From Romanomermis culicivorax (taxonomy: Eukaryota > Nematoda > Enoplea > Mermithida > Mermithidae): 64,000 bases of DNA. Below, in pieces: positions 22,858-33,636 of the stretch (position 1 is the first letter of the stretch; the number at the start of each line of letters is the position of its first letter). The stretch spans positions 124,001 to 188,000 of the forward strand of contig CAWUHX010000251.1 of NCBI GenBank assembly GCA_963922205.1, read 5' to 3'. The notes beneath the pieces are model-generated. The model was not told where the DNA came from, did not search any database, and saw nothing but the letters and a program-made list of their open reading frames with translations. Both the position numbers and the translations under genes were made by a program.

Positions 22858-24286
22858 TGTCACATTAAGTAGAAATTGGGAGCCATGTCACATTAAATGA
22901 AGTGGGTGATCAGTCACATTGATGGGAAATCCATACCATATCCCATAGTGGATACGGCCATGACACTGTAGGTGACATGCTGTGACCCTGTTGGGTGGCT
23001 CTGTGAGGCTATCTACTTCGGGAACCTAACCCAGCTGGTACTACCACAGGAAAACCTATGGTGTACCTTGGCCTTTTCCTTGGGTTCAGCTGTAGAATAA
23101 TGGACAATGTGGCCGGGTCAGGGCTGGCAATCCCCAGTCCTCATTCACTGGGAATGAGGGACAGTGCCATTTGCAGAATGGTGTACTGTAGGGGACTGGA
23201 TTGTTAATCTAAATCCCCTAATTGGCCCTGACCCTAAGAGTCTGAGGGCTTTCTCAACTGAGGGTACTCTCAAGGGAAAACTAGCTTAAGGAGGATTCCT
23301 ACAAATATACCCTCAACAATAATAACCCCTGAGAAGACTCACTAAATCCTCTTCTCAAAGTACTCAGCGCTGGGCGACGGGTTCAAGGGTCAAAGCGTGG
23401 GTCCTGCGGAGGGTGGTGAGCAGGTATGGGAATCTGCAGCAATTCGTTGTGAAGGGTAATGCGGCTGTGGGTCGGCAGGCGATATTATCAAACGTTTCCT
23501 GGGGGAGGTGACGGGGGTTCTCAACCAAGGGGGATGGGTGAACTCCTAGGGTTGGGTTACTGTAACTGGCAATGCATGGGAGACCGAAGGTGGAATATGC
23601 AAATTTATTTGACGGGCAGTGAACGCAAGTGTAATATATAAACTATAATAAGATGATGCAAGGCAAAGGCTGGATGCAGGCTGTGAAACACAACAAGGCG
23701 ATTAGAGTTGAAGACAAGACACAAAATTGACAAAACAAGCCCTTAGGGCCCCATAATCTACAGTATGCCTTGAGGGGAGTTAACACTCCCCCAAGCTATC
23801 TTCTGCAGCGGAAATTGCTGCAGAAGATGCCTATGGTCACATAGACATTTTCCAGTTCACAACGTTAAGCATTGGGGCGAGTTTTCACTCTCCATGCTTA
23901 GCATAGGAATGTCATCTAGTGAGAATTTCCAACTAGGCGTTTCACGTTGCGAAACGTCACTAGTTTTTACTGATAAGAGGTGCAAGTTGTGCTCCAATTA
24001 CAGCAATGAGCTCGGAGAGCTTATCTTTAATGGAAATTCTTGACTAGCGGGTTACATACCGTAGTCTACATGTGCGATAGAAAATAATATATCGAAACGG
24101 AAATAAAATGTGCAAGTAAAACAGAAACGAAACATAAAAAGTACACACAGAAAATGCATGTAAAAATTATAAAAACGATACGTAAAATTAATGTAAATTA
24201 CTGTAACACAAAACGTGATGAAAAACATAATGAAAAAGTATGATGTGAATCACATGAGGCTGGGCGAAATTCGTCGGCATGTGACA
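22858..24286 (-). repeat. 5' LTR of element 1
   Basis: 1429 bp, bounded by TGTCACATT and CATGTGACA, and a direct repeat of 8030-9462. It includes conserved hairpins such as CTTCTGCA...TGCAGAAG that also occur in the LTRs of element 2. Confidence 0.9.
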
Positions 24287-24633
24287 TAGCGAAAGTCCCG
24301 ATTCCTCAAAAATTTTTTAAAAAAAAATCCTGTTTCGTTGAAAATGATAAATGTGCAGGTTTAAATTTACCATTTTGTAACGGAAGGTTCCCACGGTCGC
24401 CTAAGCCTAAGCCCAAAGGCCCATCTATACTTTTTCGCTAAAAAATATACATGCAAGCGATTTGCTCGTCAAGTATTGGAGCGATTTTAGTATATGATAC
24501 ATCCCGAGGTAGATATTGAAATTTCTCATCGAAAGATACCCAAGACCTTCAACAAGTACCTACTGAGCACTTTAAATCCAGCTTTGACGCAAGAAATGCA
24601 AGATGCTTACAAAATAGCTGATTTCTGCCATAC
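24287..24633. other. Spacer between elements 1 and 2 (middle piece of the PIF-like remnant)
   Basis: Continues the CCCGATTCCTCAAA subterminal motif seen just left of element 1, then turns to unrecognised sequence. A short open frame (from 24494, MIHPEVDIEISHRKIPK...) ends at the element 2 boundary. It may be a fragment of an old coding sequence, but no family was recognised. Confidence 0.4.
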
Positions 24634-26068
24634 TGTCACGTGCCGCTCAATTCCCCAAGGTCACGTGATTCAAATCATGTCAACAATTTACCTTTTTTTC
24701 ATGTTTCGTTTATTACTTATTCATGTTTTCGTTTATTTGATTTCTACACATGCATTTTGTGTTTGTTTTTATATTTTTCATGCATTTCTATGTTTCGTTT
24801 TGTTGTATTTTTATTTCTTTATGAACGCGGGCTACAGTAGGCTCTTTAGCTAAAAACTTCCGCCAGTCGTGCTCCACGAGCACATGGCTATTTTTGGTGC
24901 ATTCCATGCACCTCTTATCATCAAAAATTAGCGTCGTTTTTGTTACGCAAAAACGACTAGCTAAGAAGTTTAGCTAAAGACGTTCATATGCTTAGCATAG
25001 GCACTGCAGTCGGCCTCAGTGCTAAAGGCATGTGAACGAAAAAATGTCTATGTGCTCATAGACATCTTCTGCATCGTGTCTAGCTGCAGAAGTTAGCTTG
25101 GACGCCGAGAAACTCCACCCAAGCTGCAGCTGTAGCCAAACTTGTCCTTAAAAGGACATGTTTTTCTAATTTTTTGCTTATTATTGGCTCATTCCTGGGT
25201 TTTACCCCTGCGTCCGATTTGTTGCCAGCGTCCGCTGCCTGTTGCCTAATTTGAATAAATTTGAATAACCTTCACTGCGTCCGCCGCCTTACATTAAATA
25301 AATTTGCATAAATTTATACCCGGTTACTGCGTCCGCCACTTACCCATCTACAGTACCTGCTGCCCATCAGTGCCAGGTGTCCGACTGCTCCGGTTAGCAG
25401 AGAAACATTGGAGAATCGCCTCCCGATAGCCGAAACTCGTTGCTAGGACTCGTGTGGATCGCATCCCCCGCTCCAGTGCCAGAAGACTGAAAGTATCCAG
25501 GGACTTGCCGCCCGATTCGTCGAATCGCTTGAGAAACAGGACTAGGTGAGTCTTCTCAGGGGATTATTGTTATTTGTGGGGTATTTGTTGGGGAACCCTT
25601 CTTAAGTCGGTTTCCCAGGTCTTCCACAGATAAGTAGGGCCTCCACTTCTCAGGTTCGGGCTAAAAAGGGGCTGTCTGGTTCATAATCGGGTCCCACAAA
25701 TTAGGTCATTTTACGGGTGACCCTGTCCCCACTCTCACTGAGTAGGACTCGGGGATTGTCGCACCTAGCCTGGCGGCATTGTCCATTACCCTACAGTAAG
25801 ACCCCAGGACAACACCAGAGAACCAACTATAGACCTCTCTATAGCCACCATTCCCCAGGTTAGGCCCCAATGCCAACCAGGGGAGTCTGGGGAAAATGCC
25901 AGTATCCATCAGGAGTCACAGCCTATTACTCACTGTAATAGGATCAATCTGATATGGTTCACCATCAATGTGACGTCTAAAACACGGTACTGCCTGATGT
26001 GATACCCAAACCTCCCCAGCTCTCCCAATTAAACATGGCATGTATGTGACATGGCGTAAAACGTGACA
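24634..26068 (+). repeat. 5' LTR of element 2
   Basis: 1435 bp. It contains at least five strong hairpins: GTGCTC/GAGCAC (24869-24883), GGTGCAT/ATGCACC (24896-24912), GTCGTTTTTG/CAAAAACGAC (24933-24957), ATGTCTATG/CATAGACAT (25044-25065) and CTTCTGCA/TGCAGAAG (25066-25092). An AATAAA lies at 25254-25259 and another near 25287, either of which could serve as the poly(A) signal. Promoter elements were not identified with confidence. The 119-codon frame over the left end is low complexity and not supported. Confidence 0.93.
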
Positions 26069-26090
26069 TGGCGAGGCTGGAAAATCGACC
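26069..26090 (+). promoter_or_regulatory. Primer-binding site of element 2
   Basis: TGGCGAGGCTGGAAAATCGA starts exactly after the LTR and is identical to the PBS of element 1. It would pair with the 3' end of a host tRNA to start minus-strand DNA synthesis. Confidence 0.85.
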
Positions 26091-29000
26091 TTAAGTCTGG
26101 CACTCGCCCTTAAGTGCAAAAAAACTTCACCCTTGGGTCAGAACTACCCCCAGGTCGGGTCAATTTTCATTTTAAGTCGGACAAGCCCCCTTAAAATCGG
26201 GTACTAGCCATCCAATAAGTCGGAGACCCCCCCATATTCGGGTTTACTGTCTAATGGGTCGGGAATGTCCCTTATTTTGGATTACCGCTACTGTAGGCCG
26301 GAAACTTCCCCTCACGTCGAGTGTTATTACTGTAAGTCAGAAATCTTTCCCGTGCCACGGAGCGTTATTACTGTAGGTCAGGAATTTATCCCTTAAAATC
26401 GAATTTAATTACTGTAAGACGGGAATCGCCCTTACGAGTGATCTAAATGTGATCTATATGTGTAAATAATTATCTTATGTGTGTGTATCGCCCCTATGAG
26501 TAATAAATTCCCCCTGAGTCGAGTTCTTTATCCTCAGAGTCGAGTTATTTACCCCCCTAGAGTTGAGTTATATATCGAGTATTCTGTATTTCTCCTCTGA
26601 ATAATCCTGTATATTCTACATACTTAGTCTGTGTTGTAAACTACCTTATTTGTTTCTTTTTCCTTTACTTCCCCCCCCCTCTCTCCTTTTGGGTAGTATA
26701 CTGTAACCCTCAGGGTGGGTGCCGTTACAGTACGCCTGTGTCCATTCCCGTACTGTAACTTCAGTATACCCATACGCGGGTACTGGTATCACAGCCGTAG
26801 GGGTTGAGCGCCTCTCCTGACTGTTGGTGGTCCATGACCCCATGATACAGTACACCCTCCACATATGATTCTGGACGTCATACGTGGCTGCGATCTGTTA
26901 ATTGTGTACGGTATTTTTGCATGTCGGCGGAAACTGTCGGAATTGCTCACTTTTCCGGCCCCAAAATTTTACACCTACTGTTTACACATTTAACACAGGT
27001 ATGTCCAAATCTCGTATTTTCTGCTTTTCCGTTATTCTTTCCCCCACTTTTCTTCTTTGGTCATCTGAGTGGTAGAAAAAAAAATATATATATATATATA
27101 TATATTTTTTCGTTTTTCGCCACCACTACTGTATGACACCCTTACGTAAGTCTCTCTCTCTTTTTTCATTTCTACTTACTGTAAGGTCTGTTCTCTTCTA
27201 TTTTCGGGTTGTTGCATCTAGACCATAGACTTTACGGGTCATGCTCTTTGACCTCAGCAACAACAGCGTTACGGGTTGTTGTTGTTGTGTGGTCCAGCCT
27301 CACGGACGCAACCACTGACGTCTGCAACAGCCGCTTCACTTGCTGTTGCTTTAAGGAGTGGGTAGCCCTCCGGGTTCTACTCCTGACGTCAGCAACGGTG
27401 ACATTACGTGTTGCTGTTTTAAGTTGATACTCCTGCAGTACTGACTCCTGACGTCTGCACAGCTGAAGCTAACGTTGTTGCAACAGGTTCGGCTGGTCCC
27501 CTGCACCCCATCTGTGACATCAGCAATGGTGACGCACCGTGTCACTATTCAAAGATGTGCAGGTCTTACGGGTGCCACATCTGACGTCTGCAACAACTGC
27601 ATCTCATGTCATTGACTTAAGGTATCGGACCCGCGGTTCCACCTTTTGACGTCAGCAATGGCACCATCACCTGTTGCTGTATACCGATAGTTGGCTTTAG
27701 GGCCCTATTGCTGACGTCAGCAATGACAATGTATCATGTTCTCGCAGCAGGAATTGAGGTTACATGATCCTATTTTTGACGTCTGCAACGGTAACATCAC
27801 GTGCTACTGCAGGGGTTTTGCTGGCCTTAGGCACTCACCCCTGGAGTCTGCAACTGCGACATAATACTTGAATACTCTTATCCCAGGCACCTGCAGTCAG
27901 CACCAAGGTCATGTGTTGGTTCATACCCCTACCTTTTGACGTCAGCATCAGGTTACTGTCGGTCCTATGAGTATTCCACTCGAGTCCTAGGTGGTTGCTG
28001 GCGCATGGTCCTATCACCTACCTCTCTTGTCAAAGGGTTCGTGTGTGTCTGGGACTGATGCCTGGGAAACATCAGTCCACATACATACACCACCTGGGAT
28101 GCTCTCTAGTCTGCGTACTGATCAGGTTGTCCGCCCGGGTAGCGGCACTCTTGATCAGTACGTAGCTGCTTTCAAGCTTTAACTGCAGGTTTGAAGGAGT
28201 TACACTCGGCCTCAGCTGGGTTGGTTGTTTGACTCGTGTAGGCAGCAGGCATTTGCAGTTGGTACTGCCTGTGTCTGATGTCTGCAAGGGTTCAGCAGCC
28301 TTCTTGTAAATTTCTTATCTAAATTCACTCCTTCTCTTTCATCTCATCGAGCTGTCATACATAGTTCTTCTTTATTGTCCCTGCCGTAGTGGTTCCCAAG
28401 GGACCGCGGCACAGCCTCCGGTTGGGCCTAGAGTGTATAGGACCCCCTGTCATATTTTATTCACTTGAACGCCTTCCTTAACTGGCTTAACGATGCCCGC
28501 GCTAGAGTCGCCACTGACCCAGAGTCCGCCTCCGCGGTCCACCCCTGTTAGTCATGTAATGTAATAGGCACCGTTGAGTCCGCCTCAGCGAAAGTATTGA
28601 GTACGCCTCGATACATAACTGGGTCCACCTCAGTTATTTACACTCAATATTTCACCCAGGGACACCTTGTACCCGTGATCCCTTAGATGTTTTCGGGTGC
28701 CCCCTCAAATCATCCAGAGTAATTCATCTTAACTGAGTGAGTGTGTCAGAATAGCACCCTTGGTACCCGTGCTCTCTCTCTCTCTCTTCCACTGTGTGAC
28801 CTGCGAGCCTCATTACATCTCAGTGATCGGCAACCCGGCCACCAGCTGTATATAATACTCCTGGAGAGTGTCCGTTCTGTTCGGAATGCGGGCTCCCGTT
28901 TCGGACACGGCTGTAAGTTACTTGCGAATGTCATCCAACACGGAACCTCTGTATAGTCCATCACACTGTACAGAGATCGCAATCGCTCCAGGCGAGTGAG

Positions 29001-29618
29001 GCTCGTTGCGTAACTGCGCGACCCCTTTGCGTAACTGGGTTTGTAAATTAGTTTTGTCCCTATTTATTGCTCCCTTTTAAGTTCACTTTCAGTTGTCCAC
29101 ATCCTTTTCACCTTATGCCACTTTATGCGCTACTCCTGGTGAGTAGGATCTTGCCGGCTACGAGTCCGCCTCGCCCCAAGGTTTGTAAACTAGTACAAAT
29201 GGTCGAACCTCCAGGAAAAATCCCTCCTGAGCGGGTTCATCCGTCATCTTATTTCTCGGCAGGAAAAACCGCCTTTTCTCTCCTCTTATATCTATTCTTC
29301 TGTCCTTTTCAGCTATTCCAATTGCCGGGTCCAGGCCCCAACTTTACATCCTTTTGGTCGGGATCGATTCCCCCATATCTCAGGCCATGCCTATATCCAT
29401 CACGGGCGACCAGATAAATTCCCTTCTGCGTCACCCTGGTGTACTCTGATCTTGCATCTTACAATCCTATTCCCATTCTAGCTCCATTTTCGTGGTCGCT
29501 AGTCTTAAACTAAATCAAGTTTACATCACAAACGCCGTCGCACATGCGTTTTTCGAATTCACGCGCTCTTTCGCCGCGAATTCAAAAGTAGTACTCACTT
29601 TCACTTTACACAATAGAG
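26091..29618 (+). promoter_or_regulatory. 5' leader of element 2, non-coding
   Basis: No supported gene. From 26091 to about 26580 there is a periodic series with ACTGTAAGTC(G/A)GGAAT...CCCTTA-type units. At 27060-27105 there is a short (TA)n tract, at 27235-27960 the hairpin/TGACGTCA array, and near 28500-28640 a spaced GAGTCCGCCTC motif. The rest is unique-looking AT-poor sequence with short chance frames. Confidence 0.6.
27235..27960 (+). repeat. Hairpin array joined by TGACGTC(A/T) motifs, element 2 leader
   Basis: About nine units of 65-90 bp. TGACGTCA occurs at 27384, 27648, 27712 and 27938, and TGACGTCT at several alternate joints (for example 27316). Stems include GCAACAGC/GCTGTTGC (27324-27349), AGGAGT/ACTCCT (27354-27384) and CAGCAAC/GTTGCTG (27390-27416). 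The layout matches the array in element 1 although stem sequences have changed, which points to a function in RNA folding or in DNA binding. Confidence 0.75.
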
Positions 29619-30930
29619 ACACCTCGTCGTTCCTGCCGTCTCAGTACCCAGCCTGTACAGACCAGTGCGCCGCTCTCTATTCAATTTGACTTAATTGCTT
29701 CATGGGCAAGAACGTCTGTTCTAACCACCTTACGGGAGAACGAACCCTCGGACATGAAGTCGGAAACTGATCTCCCTTCACAGATCGAGAACAAGGTCCA
29801 GGCAGCATTTGAGAATGCTCTTGGACCCCTCAACCAAAAGTTAGAGGCCATGAATGGTCGGAGGCACCCTCCCGTGTCCAGCTTTATGGCCCCTCCAACC
29901 TTCTCCAGTGCTTTTGGTGAGTCTATCACAGATTTTATGTCGCATCTTACTCGTTTCTTTACACTCCAGGGTGCACCAGCACCAATCCAACAGACGCCGC
30001 CTCCACAGCCGTCGACACCAAATCAGTCCGCCGGGCGACGCTCGTCGGGAGCACACCTTCAAATGTGCTCCTTCCACGGACTATGTACACATAGCGACGC
30101 CGACTGCCGGGCCCAGTGTCCCACCGGTGCGGCTCCCGGTAACAACACCGCTAATGGTGGTCGCTGTTATTTTTGCTGTACACGTGCCCACCCCACAGAC
30201 CGATGTGATAGGCCATGCCCTCATTGTCGTCAAGTGCGAGTGCACCGATCGACTGCCTGTCCGCAGCGCAATCCGGCAAACACGGGTGAGAATGACTACC
30301 AAAATACTGGTTATTCTTCCCAGGGGACAAATGTGTATCATCAGAGAAATGGTTATCACCCTCCTAACGGGATAGGGAACCAATATCGGCAGCCCATACG
30401 TCGCAACAATGCTGTTGGGGCTACCGATGGCCCTCCTCATCCAGATCCTCTTGATCTGGATGATGAGGCACTTGCTGAACACCTGACAGATCCTTCACAA
30501 CAGTGTTATCCTGTCTGCGTAATCAGTATTGGATTTTCAGTGGTCCAAGCAGCTCAGGTACCCGTACCGATAAATGTATCGGACATACCGCTGCCACCAC
30601 CACCACCAAGGTATGCAATGCCGGTCACCATGGACCCCTCGACGACACCACAGTTTGTTGGCCACGCTAACATCCTAGCATTGTATTGCATCCCCAAAAC
30701 CACGACTGTCGAGTCAGCTCCAGCCACAAATACGACGTCTCGGGCGCCACCGGCCCGCATCGTCCCCCCAGGACCACCGCCTTCGATCCCCACGGATTCG
30801 GCCATGGAAGTCCTCGACCAGGTCGAGCCCATGAATTTGTCAGGTATACTACCTTCTTCTTCAGGTGATCCTAGAGTAGGAACCAGAAATCTATCTCAGT
30901 CTACGACTCTATCGATTTCTTGTTCACAGC
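29619..30930 (+). pseudogene. Gag of element 2: start codon lost and capsid core deleted, zinc knuckles kept
   Basis: The frame matching the gag start of element 1 begins with ACA (29619) where element 1 has ATG. It then runs without stops through SIQFDLIASWARTS, MKSETDLPSQIENK (29754) and SSAFGESITDFMSHLTRFF. After LTRFFTLQG (about 29970) it jumps straight to APAPIQQTPPPQP, skipping the capsid core found in element 1, a loss of roughly 640 bases. The nucleocapsid part is intact, with CSFHGLCTHSDADC, a CX2CX4HX4C knuckle CYFCCTRAHPTDRC and a second CPHCRQVRVHRSTAC. A Pro-rich tail follows. This copy should not form particles alone. Confidence 0.85.
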
Positions 30931-31728
30931 GCCATCGCCCGTTCAAGACGCAATGTTGGCCATCTGGTCAGTTGACCTGGCCAAGAAATACCCCCATTTG
31001 CCGTGGACTCTGCTCAATGAGCCATCGCATGTCGAAGCGCTCACAGCCGCCGACGTGGTGCTCGCGACACCTGTATCAATGCGACTCTTACGACCCGACG
31101 TCGCCCGACGGGCACTCGAGTTCATTGCCAATGGGACTATCACAATCTCGCCCATCGAGAAGTTCTTATTGGATGAGGAGCCATCCTCCCCTTCCGTCGA
31201 TGCCGTCCGCCGAGCAGTCGAACAGACCAGTCGGATCCTCCTGCCTGCTGTCGCCGCTACATCACCGACAGCAGGGCCACCTGTTGCCCCTACACCGCCA
31301 ACAGAAATGGACATTACTGCTTCCTCGCCTCCGGCCAAGGAACCCACAAATGATCCTACACTGCCAGCAACAGCCCAAACCACACCGTCGGCACCAGCCC
31401 AAAATACATCGTCGGCAGCAGCCCAAAATACATCGTCAGCAGCAGCCCAAACCAAATCGCCGGCGCCAGCCCAAGAGACATCTCCGACCGCTGCGACCAA
31501 GTCGCCCGTCGTCGAACACATGGCCGTCGACGAGATCTTACATCTGGTTAACGAAGATGTCAGCATTGTTGAGGAACGGCAGTCGCCCCACGGTCGCCAA
31601 AAGTCGGTATCCTCCGGGAAATCCACCCGTGTGGTGGGTTGGTCCTTGATTTCCCCGGTCAGGAACCCATCTTGTCTGACAGTGATGAAGAAGAAATCTG
31701 ACACTGCCCCTCAGGCCAGATTTGTGAA
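30875..31728 (+). CDS. ORF2 N-terminal domain and Pro/Ala linker, unknown function
   Basis: Opens after a stop at 30872, in the -1 frame relative to gag, and stays open into the env region. The first ATG is at 30953 ([18 protein letters not shown]). About 90 residues look folded and are shared with element 1 ([22 protein letters not shown]). A linker with near repeats of SSAAAQNT and [11 protein letters not shown] follows, then a basic stretch before the env signal peptide. A possible splice acceptor (TTTCTTGTTCACAG) ends at 30929 and has a counterpart in element 1, so expression from a spliced RNA or by frameshifting are both possible. No family recognised. Confidence 0.55.
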
Positions 31729-33636
31729 AATGTGTGAACACTTACAAACCATGTTTGTACAGTTGTCTTTGATAATAAAATTGACCATAGTAACATCACT
31801 GTTTCTAGGGGTGAGTTTGTCAGCACTAGTGGCTCAGTATCAATTTGGTGGTCTCTCAAGAAGCGGACATCCACTTGAGTTACCCCAACGTGTAGAGTGT
31901 AAACCACCGCAATCTTCATGGAGCCCGCGGCGCATGAACGTTACGGTGTATGTCCCTAGCTCAGACCCGATTACAACCACAGCGTGGAAATGCACATTGC
32001 GCACCCGCAAAGTCTGCACCAACACTGGTTTCTTCGGCTCTAGGGGCATTACTGCAGACGTCATTACCACTCAGCACTTAGTGCCTGCAGCCTGCACGCT
32101 AGCACATTGCACTAAGATGTTTGGCTCACAAAAACTTGTCAGCATTCGCCCTGGCTTTTATAGCACAAACCAAACATTGGAAGTGATGTACGAATGGTGC
32201 TGCAGCAACGTCTGCAAGACAGTGACTAACCTCTTCATCGAGGAGGGACAAGTCGCTTCGTGGGACGGCACTACGGCCCTAAGCACCTTAGGTGATGTAG
32301 GTGGATGCAGTCCCACTGCAGGTCAGTGCACTACTTTAGACCGGGTCATTGTCTGGCCTGCACAAAACTTCACAGCGCGGTGTCATTATCACCCCAAGGG
32401 AAATTACACTGCCTCCATGTCAGGGAACCACGTCATCATCGATGATCTACAGGTTGCCCTCAAGATCCCGGGAAACTCCCGCGTCTTCCAACTGTGCCCA
32501 GAACTACGTTCCACCACAGTCCGGATGGATCAGGGTCTTCTCCTACGCATCCACGGGAGATACGATTTGACCCAAAACTTGTTCAGAATGGCAAAGGACA
32601 CACGTCCCGATCCTGTCAATGCCAAATTGAACTACCTGGCTCAGCAGATCAAGGAGTCGGAAATTAACGGTTTCCGGTTCACGTGGCTTGAGCTCTGCTC
32701 TCATGCTCAAGGCTATCTTGATCTGACTTGGCAGTTGCTTCGCTTCGACCCTACATTGGGTGCCCGGGCATTCCTCCAGAGGAATGACCTGATGGCGGAA
32801 TTCACAAGCGATGCACTGACAATATGGCCGTGTCAGAAGGTCAACGCCACCTACGTTTACCACTCGTACCAGGTGGGCAACGTTTGCTACAAGTACTTAC
32901 CTGTACAGGTCGGCGGCACCATCTATTCCGCTACCCCCAGTGGTCCAGATCTCATTAAATCTAGCTCAATCGTGCCGTGTCATCACCACTTTACAGGGAT
33001 TTTCCGAAATTGCTCGGGCTGGTTTACTGAGTCTGGCGCGGTCCATGTGAGCGACATCCCACTGGAACTCTTCTGGAAGCAGGGTTTCAACATCACTCAC
33101 TTTGAGGCACCGGCGCTCTTCCATGACCAGTTGGCGATGACCCCTTCAAACTTTGCCTTCTTTAAACAGTACGTTTACAAGACTGAGCAAATTGAAGCGG
33201 TACTAAACTGGCTGGTAAACTTTACCGCTGGTCTATCCCTGCAACCAGACGCCATCTACCAGGCTTTTGCAGGGGTCGGAACCAACATCAAGGCCTCTCT
33301 GGAAGGTGTCGGTCTGGCAGCAAACCATGTTATTACGGGTCAACAACACACCCTCGCCCAGGGCTTGCATGCTGTCCTGAGCGGGCCGGTCCAGTTGATC
33401 TTTAACATCCTAATTACCCTGACGGTGCTGATCGGTGTCGGATACCTTGCCTATCTTGGTGTATCTTATTATCTCAGTTACCGTCTGCGGAACAAACAGG
33501 TCCGGTTTGTTCGCCATTTCTCCCCATTGGGTCTTTACCGCAAAATCCAACGCTGGATTGGTTTTCACTACGTGCAAAACGATGTGCCCTCCCAGCTTGA
33601 CCGAATCACACCGTGTTTCGTCATGCTGCTGGATGC
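31729..33636 (+). CDS. Env-like transmembrane glycoprotein, in frame between gag and pol
   Basis: A hydrophobic leader (MCEHLQTMFVQLSLII... to about 31830) looks like a signal peptide. The ectodomain, about 520 residues, is Cys-rich, with N-glycosylation sequons NVT, NQT, NFT, NYT, NAT, NCS and NIT. A membrane-spanning segment lies at about 33391-33480 (LIFNILITLTVLIGVGYL), followed by a basic cytoplasmic region. The overall plan, with conserved CYKYLPV and a TM-proximal helical region, reminds me of class III-like glycoproteins of the chuvirus/mononegavirus type that some retroelements have acquired. That is an impression, not a demonstrated homology. The frame is intact, and env normally mediates membrane fusion. 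Confidence 0.75.

Larger units (their letters stand above)
8030..24286 (-). mobile_element. LTR retroelement 1, Ty3/gypsy-type with internal env, old copy (minus strand)
   Basis: Two direct LTRs (8030-9462 and 22858-24286) flank, in minus-strand order, a primer-binding site, a 3.8-kb leader, gag, an N-domain, an env-like glycoprotein with a retropepsin-like tail, and pol. Flanks AAGC (8026-8029) and TAGC (24287-24290) fit a 4-bp target duplication with one change. The length, about 16.3 kb, is large for this group. Many stops and frameshifts interrupt every gene, and the LTRs differ visibly at many sites, so this copy is older than element 2. It sits inside the PIF-like remnant. Confidence 0.92.

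Noticed and set aside
24494..24633. Short frame MIHPEVDIEISHRKIPK with a faint look of a histone H2B-type segment
   Set aside because: Too short and the resemblance is weak; it ends at the LTR boundary and lies in a transposon remnant.
24494..24853. LTR-overlapping frames (also at 38816-39118) rich in FVLLYFYFF
   Set aside because: AT-rich LTR sequence; frames are not kept in the LTRs of element 1 or the solo LTR.
27060..27105. TA-rich tract as a promoter TATA region for element 2
   Set aside because: It lies about 1 kb downstream of the LTR and is a simple (TA)n run; nothing else supports a promoter there.
30930..31649. C-terminal half of the 631-codon gag-frame ORF (Gln/Pro/Arg-rich)
   Set aside because: It is the out-of-frame reading of the ORF2 N-domain and linker; the conserved gag tail ends near 30900.
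30935..31704. Minus-strand frame of 253 codons opposite the ORF2 linker
   Set aside because: Mirror of the Pro/Ala-rich repeat coding on the plus strand; no domain and not conserved as a frame in element 1.
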